A stretch of 64,000 nt of DNA, from NCBI GenBank assembly GCA_944320305.1, contig CALUGW010000009.1:33242-97241 (forward strand). The letters are read 5' to 3'. Positions within the stretch are counted from its first letter, which is position 1. Each line of letters begins with the position of its first letter. The translations under genes were made by a program, and so were the position numbers. Source of the DNA: an uncultured Prevotella sp. GTDB lineage: Bacteria > Bacteroidota > Bacteroidia > Bacteroidales > Bacteroidaceae. Positions 1 through 7,314 of this stretch are shown here, one piece after another. A model generated the notes under the pieces. That model was not told where the DNA came from. It worked only from the letters and a program-made list of their open reading frames with translations, and searched no databases.

Positions 1-245
1 GGGCACGCCTCGCGCTGCGCCTTGTACTCGGGGAAGGCCTCGTGGCGGAATGTCGGGCCGGCGGGATCGAAGGCCACGCCGATGTGCGAGGGCTTCTCGC
101 GGGTCAGCACCTCGTTGAGCGTGTTCACAAAGCCCATGACGGCCGATGTGTTCAGCCCTTTGGAGTTTATCCGGGGGTTCTTGATGAATGCGTAGTAAGC
201 GCGGTAGATGAGCGCGTAGGCGTCCAAAAGAAACAATTTCTCCAT
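1..245 (-). CDS. polA: DNA polymerase I, N-terminal fragment (cut by window edge)
   Basis: Only the first 81 codons are in the window; the gene runs off the left edge. The translation begins MEKLFLLDAYALIYRAYYAF and continues with a segment ending FDPAGPTFRHEAFPEYKAQR, which is the start of the 5'-3' exonuclease (FEN-like) domain of bacterial Pol I. The enzyme removes RNA primers and fills gaps in replication and repair. The ATG at 243-245 is the only sensible start. The gene diverges from the polyprenyl synthase across an 85-bp AT-rich spacer. The polymerase domain cannot be seen here. Confidence 0.9.
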   Translation of the reverse strand, partial: MEKLFLLDAYALIYRAYYAFIKNPRINSKGLNTSAVMGFVNTLNEVLTREKPSHIGVAFDPAGPTFRHEAFPEYKAQREAC

Positions 246-306
246 CTTTGTGTCTTTTTAATGCGTAAAATTACTAAAATAATTCCGCATAATCCGATAA
301 AATAAC

Positions 307-314
307 TACTTTTG
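307..314 (+). promoter_or_regulatory. -7 promoter box for the polyprenyl synthase
   Basis: TACTTTTG fits the Bacteroidota -7 consensus TAnnTTTG and lies 17 bp before the ATG at 331. No clear TTTG box is visible about 19 bp upstream, so this is a half-site call. Confidence 0.45.
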
Positions 315-330
315 TATCAAATTTCGGATA

Positions 331-1308
331 ATGGACTATTTATCACTCATCAAGGAGCCGATAGAAAAGGAACTGGGGGAGTTTAACGCGCTTTTCAACG
401 CTTCCATGACCCACACCGACGGAATGCTCTCGCAGGCTCTGGCCCACATCAGGCAGAAGGCGGGCAAGCGCATGCGCCCGATGCTGATACTGCTGGCGGC
501 GCGCAACTACGGCGCGGTGACGGCGGCGACGCAGAACTCGGCCGTGGGGCTGGAGCTGCTGCACACGGCGAGCCTCGTGCACGACGACGTGGTGGACGAG
601 AGCGCCGAGCGCCGGGGGCAGGCCTCGCTCAACGCCACCTACAACAACAAGGTGGCGGTGCTCGTGGGCGACTATCTGCTCTCCACGGCTCTGCTGCACG
701 TCTCGCTCACCGGCAACCAGGCCATCGTGCAGTATCTGGCCGAGCTGGGCCGCACGCTGGCCAGCGGCGAGATTCTGCAGCTGTCCAATATCCGCAACCA
801 GGACATATCGGAGGAGGTCTACTATCAGGTGATCCGCCAGAAGACGGCGGCGCTCTTCGAGGCGTGCTGCGCCATCGGGGCGCTCTCGGCGGGGGCCTCC
901 GGGGCCGGCATCGAGGCCGCGAAGGACTTCGGCCGCAACCTCGGCATGGCCTTCCAGATTCGCGACGACATCTTCGACTACTTCCCGTCTGCCGACATAG
1001 GCAAGCCCACGGGCAACGACATGGCCGAGGGAAAGCTCACACTGCCGGCCATCCACGCCCTCAACACCACCGGCGACGAGGCCATGGCGGCCATTGCCCG
1101 GCGCGTGAAGGAGGGCACGGTGACGCCCGGTGAAATCGCCGCTTTGGTGGAATTCACCAAGGAAAACGGCGGAATTGAGTATGCCCGGCGGCGCATGGAG
1201 GAGCTGCGCGGCCTGTGCCTCGGCTTCATCGGCGCCAACGTGGCCGACGGCGGCATAGCGCGCGCCCTGACGGCTTACGTCGATTTTGTGATTGACAGGG
1301 AGAAGTGA
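331..1308 (+). CDS. ispB: Polyprenyl (octaprenyl-type) diphosphate synthase
   Basis: A 325-residue trans-isoprenyl diphosphate synthase, the usual length. It condenses isopentenyl diphosphate onto an allylic diphosphate to build the side chain of menaquinone. The first aspartate-rich motif is DDVVDE (residues 85-90), and the second is DDIFD (212-216). The GKRMRP substrate-binding motif is at 45-50. The start at 331 gives the normal N-terminus. It is a single gene divergent from polA. Chain length cannot be read reliably from the sequence; menaquinone supply would fit the quinone-linked fumarate/succinate enzyme encoded at 9.5-13 kb. Confidence 0.9.
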   Translation: MDYLSLIKEPIEKELGEFNALFNASMTHTDGMLSQALAHIRQKAGKRMRPMLILLAARNYGAVTAATQNSAVGLELLHTASLVHDDVVDESAERRGQASLNATYNNKVAVLVGDYLLSTALLHVSLTGNQAIVQYLAELGRTLASGEILQLSNIRNQDISEEVYYQVIRQKTAALFEACCAIGALSAGASGAGIEAAKDFGRNLGMAFQIRDDIFDYFPSADIGKPTGNDMAEGKLTLPAIHALNTTGDEAMAAIARRVKEGTVTPGEIAALVEFTKENGGIEYARRRMEELRGLCLGFIGANVADGGIARALTAYVDFVIDREK

Positions 1309-1333
1309 GGGATTTTTTTACAGACCTTCCGGC

Positions 1334-1377
1334 TTATAAGACCTATGGGTCTTACAGGCCTTATAAGTCTTATGACC
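1334..1377. repeat. 44-bp repeat, left of four-helix-bundle gene
   Basis: Begins TTATAAGACCTATGGGTCTT. It aligns without gaps to 2016-2059 as a direct repeat; most differences are transitions. The motif is itself largely palindromic (TTATAAG/CTTATAA), so the two copies could also pair. Together they frame the four-helix-bundle gene. Confidence 0.7.
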
Positions 1378-1413
1378 GTGGATGATTCTTGTGCTCCGGT
1401 GGCAATCGGCGTG

Positions 1414-1989
1414 TCACGGCTTGCTGCCATTGCGCCTGCGCCATTCCATCCGGGCCCGGTACATTTCCTCTCGGATGCCACCTTGCTCCATGAAATCCTT
1501 TTTCAGGCGGTCAATGAGTTTCTTGAGAAAAGTGTCGGTCTGGTGGATTAGGGTGATGGCGATGTTGGCCACAGTCTCGTCAGAGCGTATCTTGACGGCC
1601 TTGCGGTAGTAAGCGCTGTCGTTGTGTCTGGCGCATACAGCCCTTGCTTGCACAGCCTTGGCCGATGACAGCGGCCAAAGCTCTTTTTCCCTCACCCTTA
1701 AATAGTCTTCGTAATCAACCAGTAGTTCCTGCAGGCTGGCCTTGGCCACATTTATAAGTTTCAGTTCTGTCTCTTTAGAAGCGGTGCTTGCCGCGCACCC
1801 CTCGGCTATGTTTTGCTTGCATGAGCGTGCGGCCTGCACCATCTGGTCGATGGTCCTGTCGCCTTTTTCAAGGTACTTGTGTGCAAAATAGAATGTTACA
1901 TCGTACACGCATTCTGCCTTTTGATAGGCTTTCAGATTGCGGTAGTTGCCGCGGTTGGGCAGAAACTGCTGTATTTGTGGCTCGCTCAT
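1414..1989 (-). CDS. Four-helix-bundle protein (23S rRNA intervening-sequence protein family)
   Basis: A 191-residue helical protein. The central part resembles the S23/IVS-type four-helix bundle family: an opening NLKAYQKAECVYDVTFYFA helix, then the ARSCKQNIAEGCAA segment and a long helix ELKLINVAKASLQELLVDYE. A C-terminal extension rich in Arg and Lys (about 150-191) resembles the suffix domain seen in longer family members. Homologues are encoded within 23S rRNA intervening sequences or as free-standing genes, and the diversity-generating-retroelement protein Avd shares the fold; the molecular role is not established. The gene is framed by 44-bp repeats at 1334-1377 and 2016-2059. No reverse transcriptase is visible nearby. 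Confidence 0.8.
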   Translation of the reverse strand: MSEPQIQQFLPNRGNYRNLKAYQKAECVYDVTFYFAHKYLEKGDRTIDQMVQAARSCKQNIAEGCAASTASKETELKLINVAKASLQELLVDYEDYLRVREKELWPLSSAKAVQARAVCARHNDSAYYRKAVKIRSDETVANIAITLIHQTDTFLKKLIDRLKKDFMEQGGIREEMYRARMEWRRRNGSKP

Positions 1990-2015
1990 TTCTTTGTTTT
2001 ATTGTGTTATGGTCT

Positions 2016-2059
2016 TTATAGGGCCTATGGGGCTTATAGGCCTTATAAGCCTGATAGGG
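2016..2059. repeat. 44-bp repeat, right of four-helix-bundle gene
   Basis: Begins TTATAGGGCCTATGGGGCTT and matches 1334-1377 over its whole length as a direct repeat. It sits 27 bp upstream of the four-helix-bundle start and continues into another palindromic stretch (ATAGGGGCCATAGGCCC) that reaches the 3' end of deoC. Confidence 0.7.
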
Positions 2060-2089
2060 GCCATAGGCCCTTGGCTGTTTCTTGTTTCC

Positions 2090-2971
2090 TCAGAAGAACC
2101 TCGTCTCCTCGCCCACAATCTCGCTGAGCAGCTGGTTGGCCAGGCGGCTGGTGCCGAGGCGGAACCACCGGGCGGTGAGCCATTTTTCGCCCAGAAGCTC
2201 TTTCGCGATGGTGTAGTGGATAAGTGCGTCGGTGACGGAATTGAGGCCGCCAGCGGGCTTGAAACCCACCTGTATGCCCGTCTGGTCGTGGTACTCCCTG
2301 ATGGCCTGGCACATCACGTAGGCCGCCTCGGGCGTGGCGGCGGGCTGCAGCTTGCCCGTGGACGTCTTGATGAAGTCGGCCCCGGCGTACATGGCCAGCA
2401 GCGCGGCGCGCTTTATGTTGGCCGCCGTCTTGAGGCATCCCGTCTCGAGGATGACCTTCATGGGGCGCTCGCCGCAGACGGCCTTCAGCTCGCCGAGGTC
2501 GTCGCTCAGCCCCTCGTAGTCGCCGCTGAGGTACTTGCCCACGGGCATCACCGTGTCTATCTCGGTGGCGCCGTCGCCGATGGCCAGGGCGGTCTCGGCC
2601 ACCTTGACCTCCTGGAACGTCTGCGACGAGGGGAAGCCGCCCGTCACGCAGGCTATGCCCACGCCCTCCACCTCGAGCGACTGGCTCACGGTGCGGGCGA
2701 AGCAGGGGTAGACGCACAGGGTGGCCACGTGCGGCAGGTCGGGGTGGGCGTCCTCAAACTGGTTGACGCGCTCGGTCAGCGCCAGGATGCTCTCGTCGGA
2801 GTCGGTGGTATTGAGCGATGTCAGCTCGATGCAGCCCATGAGGAACCGCTTTACCTCCGGCGTGTCGTTCTCGTGCACTTTCTCGGCTATGAGCTTCCTC
2901 ACGGCCTCCCTCACGCTCTCGTCAGAGATGCCGGTGTCATACTTTGCCAGCGCCTCGTCGTACTTGCTCAT
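2090..2971 (-). CDS. deoC: Deoxyribose-phosphate aldolase
   Basis: It cleaves 2-deoxyribose 5-phosphate to glyceraldehyde 3-phosphate and acetaldehyde in deoxynucleoside breakdown. The class I aldolase Schiff-base lysine lies in GADFIKTSTGK, and the second catalytic lysine in GFKPAGG. The start at 2971 (MSKYDEALAKYD) gives 293 residues and has a GGAG about 6 bases upstream. An upstream ATG at 3022 in the same frame would overlap the MazG-like gene by 8 bp and add 17 poorly conserved residues. It is the last gene of the mnmG-apt-uvrC-dtd-mazG-deoC series. Confidence 0.9.
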   Translation of the reverse strand: MSKYDEALAKYDTGISDESVREAVRKLIAEKVHENDTPEVKRFLMGCIELTSLNTTDSDESILALTERVNQFEDAHPDLPHVATLCVYPCFARTVSQSLEVEGVGIACVTGGFPSSQTFQEVKVAETALAIGDGATEIDTVMPVGKYLSGDYEGLSDDLGELKAVCGERPMKVILETGCLKTAANIKRAALLAMYAGADFIKTSTGKLQPAATPEAAYVMCQAIREYHDQTGIQVGFKPAGGLNSVTDALIHYTIAKELLGEKWLTARWFRLGTSRLANQLLSEIVGEETRFF

Positions 2972-3014
2972 GCGCGGCTCCGCGCCGTGGCGGTGCGCGC
3001 TGTCGTTGTGGTTG

Positions 3015-3356
3015 TCAGTCATTATCGGTCAGTTTTTTGTTGTTTACGTGTCTGTTCCTGTCTCTCTCGGTCTTTTTCGCCATGTTGCGGCGCAGCTCCT
3101 CGGTCAGGTCGGTGCCCGTCTGGTTGGCTATGCAGAGCAGCACCCACAGCACGTCGGCCAGCTCGTCGCCCAAGTTGGCCCGCTCGCCGGGCTTGAAGCT
3201 CTGCTCGCCGTAGGTGCGGGCGATGACGCGGGCCAGCTCGCCCACCTCCTCGGTGAGCACGGCCATGTTGGTAAGCTCGGAGAAGTAGCGCACGCCGTAG
3301 GTCTTTATCCATTGGTCAACGAGCCGCTGCGCCTCGCGGATGGTTATTTCGTCCAT
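3015..3356 (-). CDS. MazG-like nucleotide pyrophosphohydrolase
   Basis: A 113-residue all-alpha NTP pyrophosphohydrolase of the single-domain MazG/dUTPase superfamily. The metal-binding signature is split as EEVGELARV and DELADVLWVLLCIANQTG, the EExxE and ExxD helices. Such proteins hydrolyse non-canonical or excess NTPs to NMP and pyrophosphate; the substrate cannot be told from sequence. It lies 54 bp downstream of dtd, and its stop region overlaps the longest possible deoC reading frame, which indicates one transcript. Confidence 0.85.
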   Translation of the reverse strand: MDEITIREAQRLVDQWIKTYGVRYFSELTNMAVLTEEVGELARVIARTYGEQSFKPGERANLGDELADVLWVLLCIANQTGTDLTEELRRNMAKKTERDRNRHVNNKKLTDND

Positions 3357-3410
3357 TGTTGTTGCTTGTTTTTCGGTAATGTTTTGTTTGCTTTTCGGTG
3401 CACAGGGCGC

Positions 3411-3863
3411 TCACTCCTTGTTCTTCGTGTCCATGCAGATGGTCACGGGGCCGTCGTTGACCAGCTCCACCTTCATGTCGGCGCCGAACTCGCCCGTGGC
3501 CACGGGGCGGCCCGCGGCGGCCGACATGGCGCGGCAGAAGTAGTCGTAGAGCGGCACGGCGAGGTCGTGGCCGGCGGCGCGGATCCACGAGGGGCGGTTG
3601 CCCTTCTTGTAGGATGCCATGAGCGTGAACTGGCTCACCACCATCACCTCGCCGCCAACGTCACTGAGGGGCAGGTTCATCACGCCGTCGGCGTCGTCGA
3701 AGACGCGCAGCGCGGCAATCTTCCTCACCAGCCAGTCGGCGTCATCGCGGGTGTCGTCGTGGCCTATGCCCAGCAGGACCACGAAGCCCGGGCCGATGGC
3801 CGACCTTACGCTTCCGCCTATTGTCACTTGCGCGCGGCTCACGCGCTGTATCACTGTTCTCAT
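3411..3863 (-). CDS. dtd: D-aminoacyl-tRNA deacylase
   Basis: 150 residues, the usual length of Dtd. It hydrolyses D-amino acids and glycine mischarged on tRNA. The two active-site motifs are visible: VVSQFTLMASYKKGNRPSW (SQFTL loop) and LVNDGPVTICMDTKN (GPVT loop). The start MRTVIQRVSRAQVTIGG is typical of the family. It has its own upstream promoter (3965-3995), giving a leader of about 100 nt, and is followed by the MazG-like gene and deoC. Confidence 0.93.
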   Translation of the reverse strand: MRTVIQRVSRAQVTIGGSVRSAIGPGFVVLLGIGHDDTRDDADWLVRKIAALRVFDDADGVMNLPLSDVGGEVMVVSQFTLMASYKKGNRPSWIRAAGHDLAVPLYDYFCRAMSAAAGRPVATGEFGADMKVELVNDGPVTICMDTKNKE

Positions 3864-3964
3864 ATCGTTTTGTGTCTGTTTGTTGTCTGTCGCGTGCTTC
3901 AGCGGCTCCGCGCCGCCCGGGGGCGTCGGCCCGTTGTTGCGCCGGGGGCGCGGCGCCGATACTG

Positions 3965-3995
3965 CAAAGATAGTGATTTTGGCTCTAAACTCAAA
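3965..3995 (-). promoter_or_regulatory. Promoter of the dtd-mazG-deoC unit
   Basis: Read on the minus strand, a TTTG box (CAAA on the plus strand, 3992-3995) is followed after 19 bp by TATCTTTG (plus strand CAAAGATA, 3965-3972). Both elements and the spacing match the Bacteroidota consensus. It lies about 100 bp upstream of dtd. Confidence 0.7.
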
Positions 3996-4010
3996 ATTTC
4001 GGGCGGCGAT

Positions 4011-4612
4011 AGCAATTAAAAATTAAAGATTAAAAATTAAAAGAATTACCTGCGTGGCGGCCAGCAGCCAGTGCATCCGCCGTTCGGCGCAGCGGCCTCT
4101 CCCCACACAGGGGAGACGGAAGAAGAATTAAGAGTTAGGAATGAAGAATTAGGAGTTGGAAAAAAAGGCGGACTATGGCGCCGTTGTCTGTCTCCTGTCT
4201 CCAGCCTCCTGTCTCCTTGAATTTAACACTTCGTTTTCGGGTGAAATAGAATTTGGAAACCGCTTTTTGCCCTCTCGGAATGCCCAAGATGTCCCGCTAT
4301 TTTGCAAAAAGACCCATATTGCATCGCGATATAGGCCATATTGGAATGCGAAATGGCCTATATCGCAGGGCGAAATGACCCTTCTCAGGGGGCCAAGAAA
4401 GGCCGTTTTGGGGCTGAAAAGGGGCGTTCCGGGGGCTGATTTTATTGCACAATAAGGCTAATTAGTCCAATAAGTCTAATTAGGCCAATGAGTTACAACT
4501 GCACACTCATATTGCCCGAATTTGCGGACGGGGGCAGATTGTTTTCAAATCCGCGAAATTTCAGGGGGCAAAAAGCTTGGATTTTTAACAATGGTGAATT
4601 TGTATTAACGGG
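4011..4612. repeat. Intergenic repeat element, copy A
   Basis: Fills most of the 769-bp gap between uvrC and dtd. It shares an ordered series of blocks with copy B at 15402-15922: an AATTAAAGATTAAAAATTAA leader; CTCCAGCCTCCTGTCTCCTT followed by GAATTTAACACTTCGTTTTC; an array of ~22-bp palindromic units such as GCGATATAGGCCATATTGG; GGGGCTGATTTTATTGCACA; TGCACACTCATAT; and a terminal ATTTTTAACA. Copy A holds about 90 bp more than copy B near its left end. A 99-codon frame through it (4156-4455) has a similar counterpart in copy B, but I treat both as fortuitous. Confidence 0.75.
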
Positions 4613-4632
4613 GGTGGGGCGGCGGCTTCCGC

Positions 4633-6474
4633 TCACCGCCTGCCGTCAGCCTCGCCGTGGAAGTGGCTGTAGACGATGGCCGCCTTGGCCTTGCCCACGG
4701 CCGAGGCGAGCGTCTCCATGTCGGCCTCGCGTATGTGCCTGACGCTCTTGAGCGCCTTGAGCAGGGCGTCGCGGCTCTTGGGGCCAACGCCCTTGATGTC
4801 GTCAAGCTCTGAGTGCAGGGCGTGCCTGGAGCGCTTGTCGCGGTGGAAGGTTATGGCGAAGCGGTGCACCTCGTCCTGTATCTGCGTGAGCAGGCGGAAC
4901 AGCTCGCTGTCGGTCTTCATGCCCACCACCACGGGCGGAAAGCCGTAGAGCAGCTCGTTGGTGCGGTGGCGGTCGTCCTTGGCCAGTCCGGCGATGGGTA
5001 TCGAGAGGCCCAGCTCGTCTTCCACCACCTCGCGCACCACCTCCATCTGGCCCCGCCCGCCGTCGGTTATGATGAGGTCGGGCAGGGGCTGCTCCTCCTC
5101 CACAAGGCGGCTGTAGCGCCGGCGCACCACCTCCTTCATCGAGGCGTAGTCGTCAGGCCCGCTCACGGTCTTGATGTTGTACTTGCGGTAGTCCTTCTTG
5201 CTGGGCTTCATCTTCTTGAACACCACGCAGGCGGCCACGGCGTCGGTGCCCGATATGTTGGAGTTGTCGAAGCACTCTATCTGGTAGGGCATCTTGGGCA
5301 GGCGCAGCGCGGCCTGAATCTCCTTCATCAGCCGCACCGACTTCTGCTCGGGGTTGAGCTTCTCGGCCTGCTTGAGGCGGTCGAAGCGGTACTGGCGGCA
5401 GTTCATCACCGACAGGTCGAGCAGCGTCTTCTTGTCGCCCCGCTGGGGCACGGTGAGCGTTATCCCCTCAAGCTTGAGGTCGAGCGCGAAGGGCAGTATT
5501 ATCTCGCGCGAGGTGCTCTTGAACCGCTCGCGCATCTCGACGATGCCCAGCGCGAGCAGCTCCTCGTCGCTCTCGTTGAGCCGCTTGCGGTATTCGAACG
5601 TGAACGACTGGTTGATGCTGCCGCCGGTCACGTGGATATAGTTGATGAAAGCCGTCTTCTCGTCGCTCGTTATGGAGAAAACGTCGGTGTTGTCGATGGT
5701 GTGGCTCACCACCTCGCTCTTGGCCGCGAAGCCCGATATGAGCAGGTAGCGCCGCTTTACCTCCTCGGCCTCCTCGAAGCGGAGCTGCTCCGCGAGCGTC
5801 TCCATCTCCTCGCGGAGCTTCTGGAGCACCCCCCGCGTGTTGCCCTTGAGTATCTCCCGCGCCTGAGCTATGTTGCGCTGGTAGTCCTCAAAGGTCTGCT
5901 TGCCCACGCAGGGCGCGCCGCAGTTCTTGATGTGGTACTCCAGGCAGACGCTGTACTTCTTCTTCTCGATGCCCTCCTTCGTTATCGGGAATCGGCACGT
6001 GCGCGGCCGGCAGAGCTTCTTTATGAGGTCGAGCACGGCGTACATCGAGCCGAGGTGGGAGTAGGGACCGTAGTAAGTGCCCCACTTCTTGTTGATGGTG
6101 CGGGTCTTGAACACGCGCGGAAACATCTCGTTGGTCACGCAGATGCTGGGGTATGTCTTGCCGTCCTTCAGCAGAACGTTGTAGCGCGGGTTGTACTTCT
6201 TTATCAGGCTGTTCTCCAGCAGCAGCGCGTCCTCCTCGGTGTTCACCACGGTGTAGGATATGTCGTGAATCTTGCTGACCAGCACCTTGGTCTTGAAGCG
6301 GTCCACCTCAGCGTGGAAATATGACGACACGCGGCTCTTCAGGTTCTTGGCCTTGCCCACATAGATTATCGTTCCGTGCTCGTCGTAGTACTGATAGCTG
6401 CCGGGCTTCTCCGGCAGACGGCTCACAATGCCTTTGAGATAGGCCAGCCGCTTCTCGTTTTCTTCTTTTGTCAT
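4633..6474 (-). CDS. uvrC: Excinuclease ABC subunit C
   Basis: The dual-incision nuclease of nucleotide excision repair, about 613 residues from the ATG at 6474. In order it has the GIY-YIG nuclease domain (PGSYQYYDEHGTIIYVGKAK), the zinc-like cysteine cluster region, a UVR motif (EQLRFEEAEEVKRRYLLI), the RNase H-like C-terminal endonuclease domain (IECFDNSNISGTDAVAACVV, DLIITDGGRGQM) and a helix-hairpin-helix pair (IKGVGPKSRDALLKALKS). An in-frame upstream ATG at 6522 would read through the parS site at 6515-6530, so the later start is preferred. It lies about 200 bp downstream of apt. Confidence 0.95.
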   Translation of the reverse strand: MTKEENEKRLAYLKGIVSRLPEKPGSYQYYDEHGTIIYVGKAKNLKSRVSSYFHAEVDRFKTKVLVSKIHDISYTVVNTEEDALLLENSLIKKYNPRYNVLLKDGKTYPSICVTNEMFPRVFKTRTINKKWGTYYGPYSHLGSMYAVLDLIKKLCRPRTCRFPITKEGIEKKKYSVCLEYHIKNCGAPCVGKQTFEDYQRNIAQAREILKGNTRGVLQKLREEMETLAEQLRFEEAEEVKRRYLLISGFAAKSEVVSHTIDNTDVFSITSDEKTAFINYIHVTGGSINQSFTFEYRKRLNESDEELLALGIVEMRERFKSTSREIILPFALDLKLEGITLTVPQRGDKKTLLDLSVMNCRQYRFDRLKQAEKLNPEQKSVRLMKEIQAALRLPKMPYQIECFDNSNISGTDAVAACVVFKKMKPSKKDYRKYNIKTVSGPDDYASMKEVVRRRYSRLVEEEQPLPDLIITDGGRGQMEVVREVVEDELGLSIPIAGLAKDDRHRTNELLYGFPPVVVGMKTDSELFRLLTQIQDEVHRFAITFHRDKRSRHALHSELDDIKGVGPKSRDALLKALKSVRHIREADMETLASAVGKAKAAIVYSHFHGEADGRR

Positions 6475-6514
6475 GGTCTGTAAGTGCTTTGTCTTTAGTG
6501 TGTTATGCTCCTGC

Positions 6515-6530
6515 TGTTTCACGTGGAACT
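6515..6530. other. parS centromere-like site 1
   Basis: TGTTTCACGTGGAACT matches the ParB-binding parS consensus TGTTNCACGTGAAACA, read on either strand, at 15 of 16 positions. It lies in the apt-uvrC gap. A second site lies 729 bp away at 7244-7259. Confidence 0.8.
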
Positions 6531-6678
6531 TCTGCCCCGCGCCCTGTCTGCGCCTGCTGCGGCCGGCCTTGTGGCCGCTGCGGGGCGGCTTTCGCGCCGC
6601 CCGGCCCTACCGAAAGCCGCCGGGCGAATGCTTGTGCGCTTTCTCCCGGCGGCTGTCAAGGCTTCTGCCAGCTTCCGC

Positions 6679-7209
6679 TCACACTTTGAGCAGGGTGCTG
6701 ATTTCCGTTCCTGCGGGGAAGACGTCGCGCCCCTTGATGTCGCGGTCGTTTATCTCGATGATGAAGTTCACGTAGATTTTCTTCGGATTGAACTTGCCCA
6801 CGAGGTTGAACGCGGCGTGCATCGTGCCGCCCGTGGCCAGCAGGTCGTCGTGCAGCAGCACCACGTCGTCTTCGCTGATGGCGTCTTTGTGAATCTCGAT
6901 GGTGTCCGTTCCGTATTCTTTCTCATAGGTCTCCTGTATCGTTTCGCCCGGCAGTTTGCCCGGCTTGCGGCAGAGCACAACGCCGGCGCCCAGCCTCACG
7001 GCCAGCGCCGAGGCCAAAACGAACCCCCGGCTCTCTATTCCCACAATCTTGGTTATGCCGTGGTCCTTGTAAATCTCGTAGAGCTCGTCCACCATTATGC
7101 GCAGACATTCGGGGTTGCGGAACAGCGTTGTGACGTCTCTGAAGTTGATTCCTTTCTTGGGAAAATCCTGAATGCTTCTCAGGTTTGCCAATAACGTTTT
7201 GTTGTTCAT
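6679..7209 (-). CDS. apt: Adenine phosphoribosyltransferase
   Basis: It salvages adenine to AMP using PRPP. The PRPP-binding loop is VVLLHDDLLATGGTMHAAF, and the family motif GIESRGFVLA is upstream of it. The start MNNKTLLANLRSIQDFPKKG at 7209 gives 176 residues, the usual length. An upstream in-frame start would run toward the parS site at 7244 and is not preferred. It sits between mnmG and uvrC, with a parS site on each side. Confidence 0.93.
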   Translation of the reverse strand: MNNKTLLANLRSIQDFPKKGINFRDVTTLFRNPECLRIMVDELYEIYKDHGITKIVGIESRGFVLASALAVRLGAGVVLCRKPGKLPGETIQETYEKEYGTDTIEIHKDAISEDDVVLLHDDLLATGGTMHAAFNLVGKFNPKKIYVNFIIEINDRDIKGRDVFPAGTEISTLLKV

Positions 7210-7243
7210 ATTCAATGAGTTACGTATGTTTGCTTTACTTGAA

Positions 7244-7259
7244 TGTTTCACGTGGAACC
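7244..7259. other. parS centromere-like site 2
   Basis: TGTTTCACGTGGAACC again matches the parS consensus at 15 of 16 positions. It lies in the mnmG-apt gap, 35 bp upstream of the apt start. Translated, such sites give the spurious N-terminus MFHVEP. Confidence 0.8.
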
Positions 7260-7314
7260 TTGCGTGGCGGCCTCTTCCGTCGCGGCCGTCAGGCCGCCCG
7301 CGCCGGGCGGCGGC

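Noticed and set aside
1334-2059. A diversity-generating retroelement, suggested by the Avd-like four-helix bundle and nearby repeats
   Set aside because: No reverse transcriptase, template/variable repeat pair or C-type lectin target gene is visible nearby.
4156-4455. A 99-codon frame in repeat copy A with a similar frame in copy B (segments such as RYRPYWNAKWPIS and RYGPYRGAKWPIS)
   Set aside because: The likeness follows from the ~22-bp palindromic DNA units, which are also open in other frames and on the other strand. There is no start context or family match.
4813-6324. A 503-codon plus-strand frame opposite uvrC
   Set aside because: Antisense shadow caused by high third-position GC; no domain or start signal.
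6473-6775. Frames beginning near the parS site and reading CFTWN or MFHVE
   Set aside because: Translation of the parS sequence itself, a common artefact in Bacteroidota.
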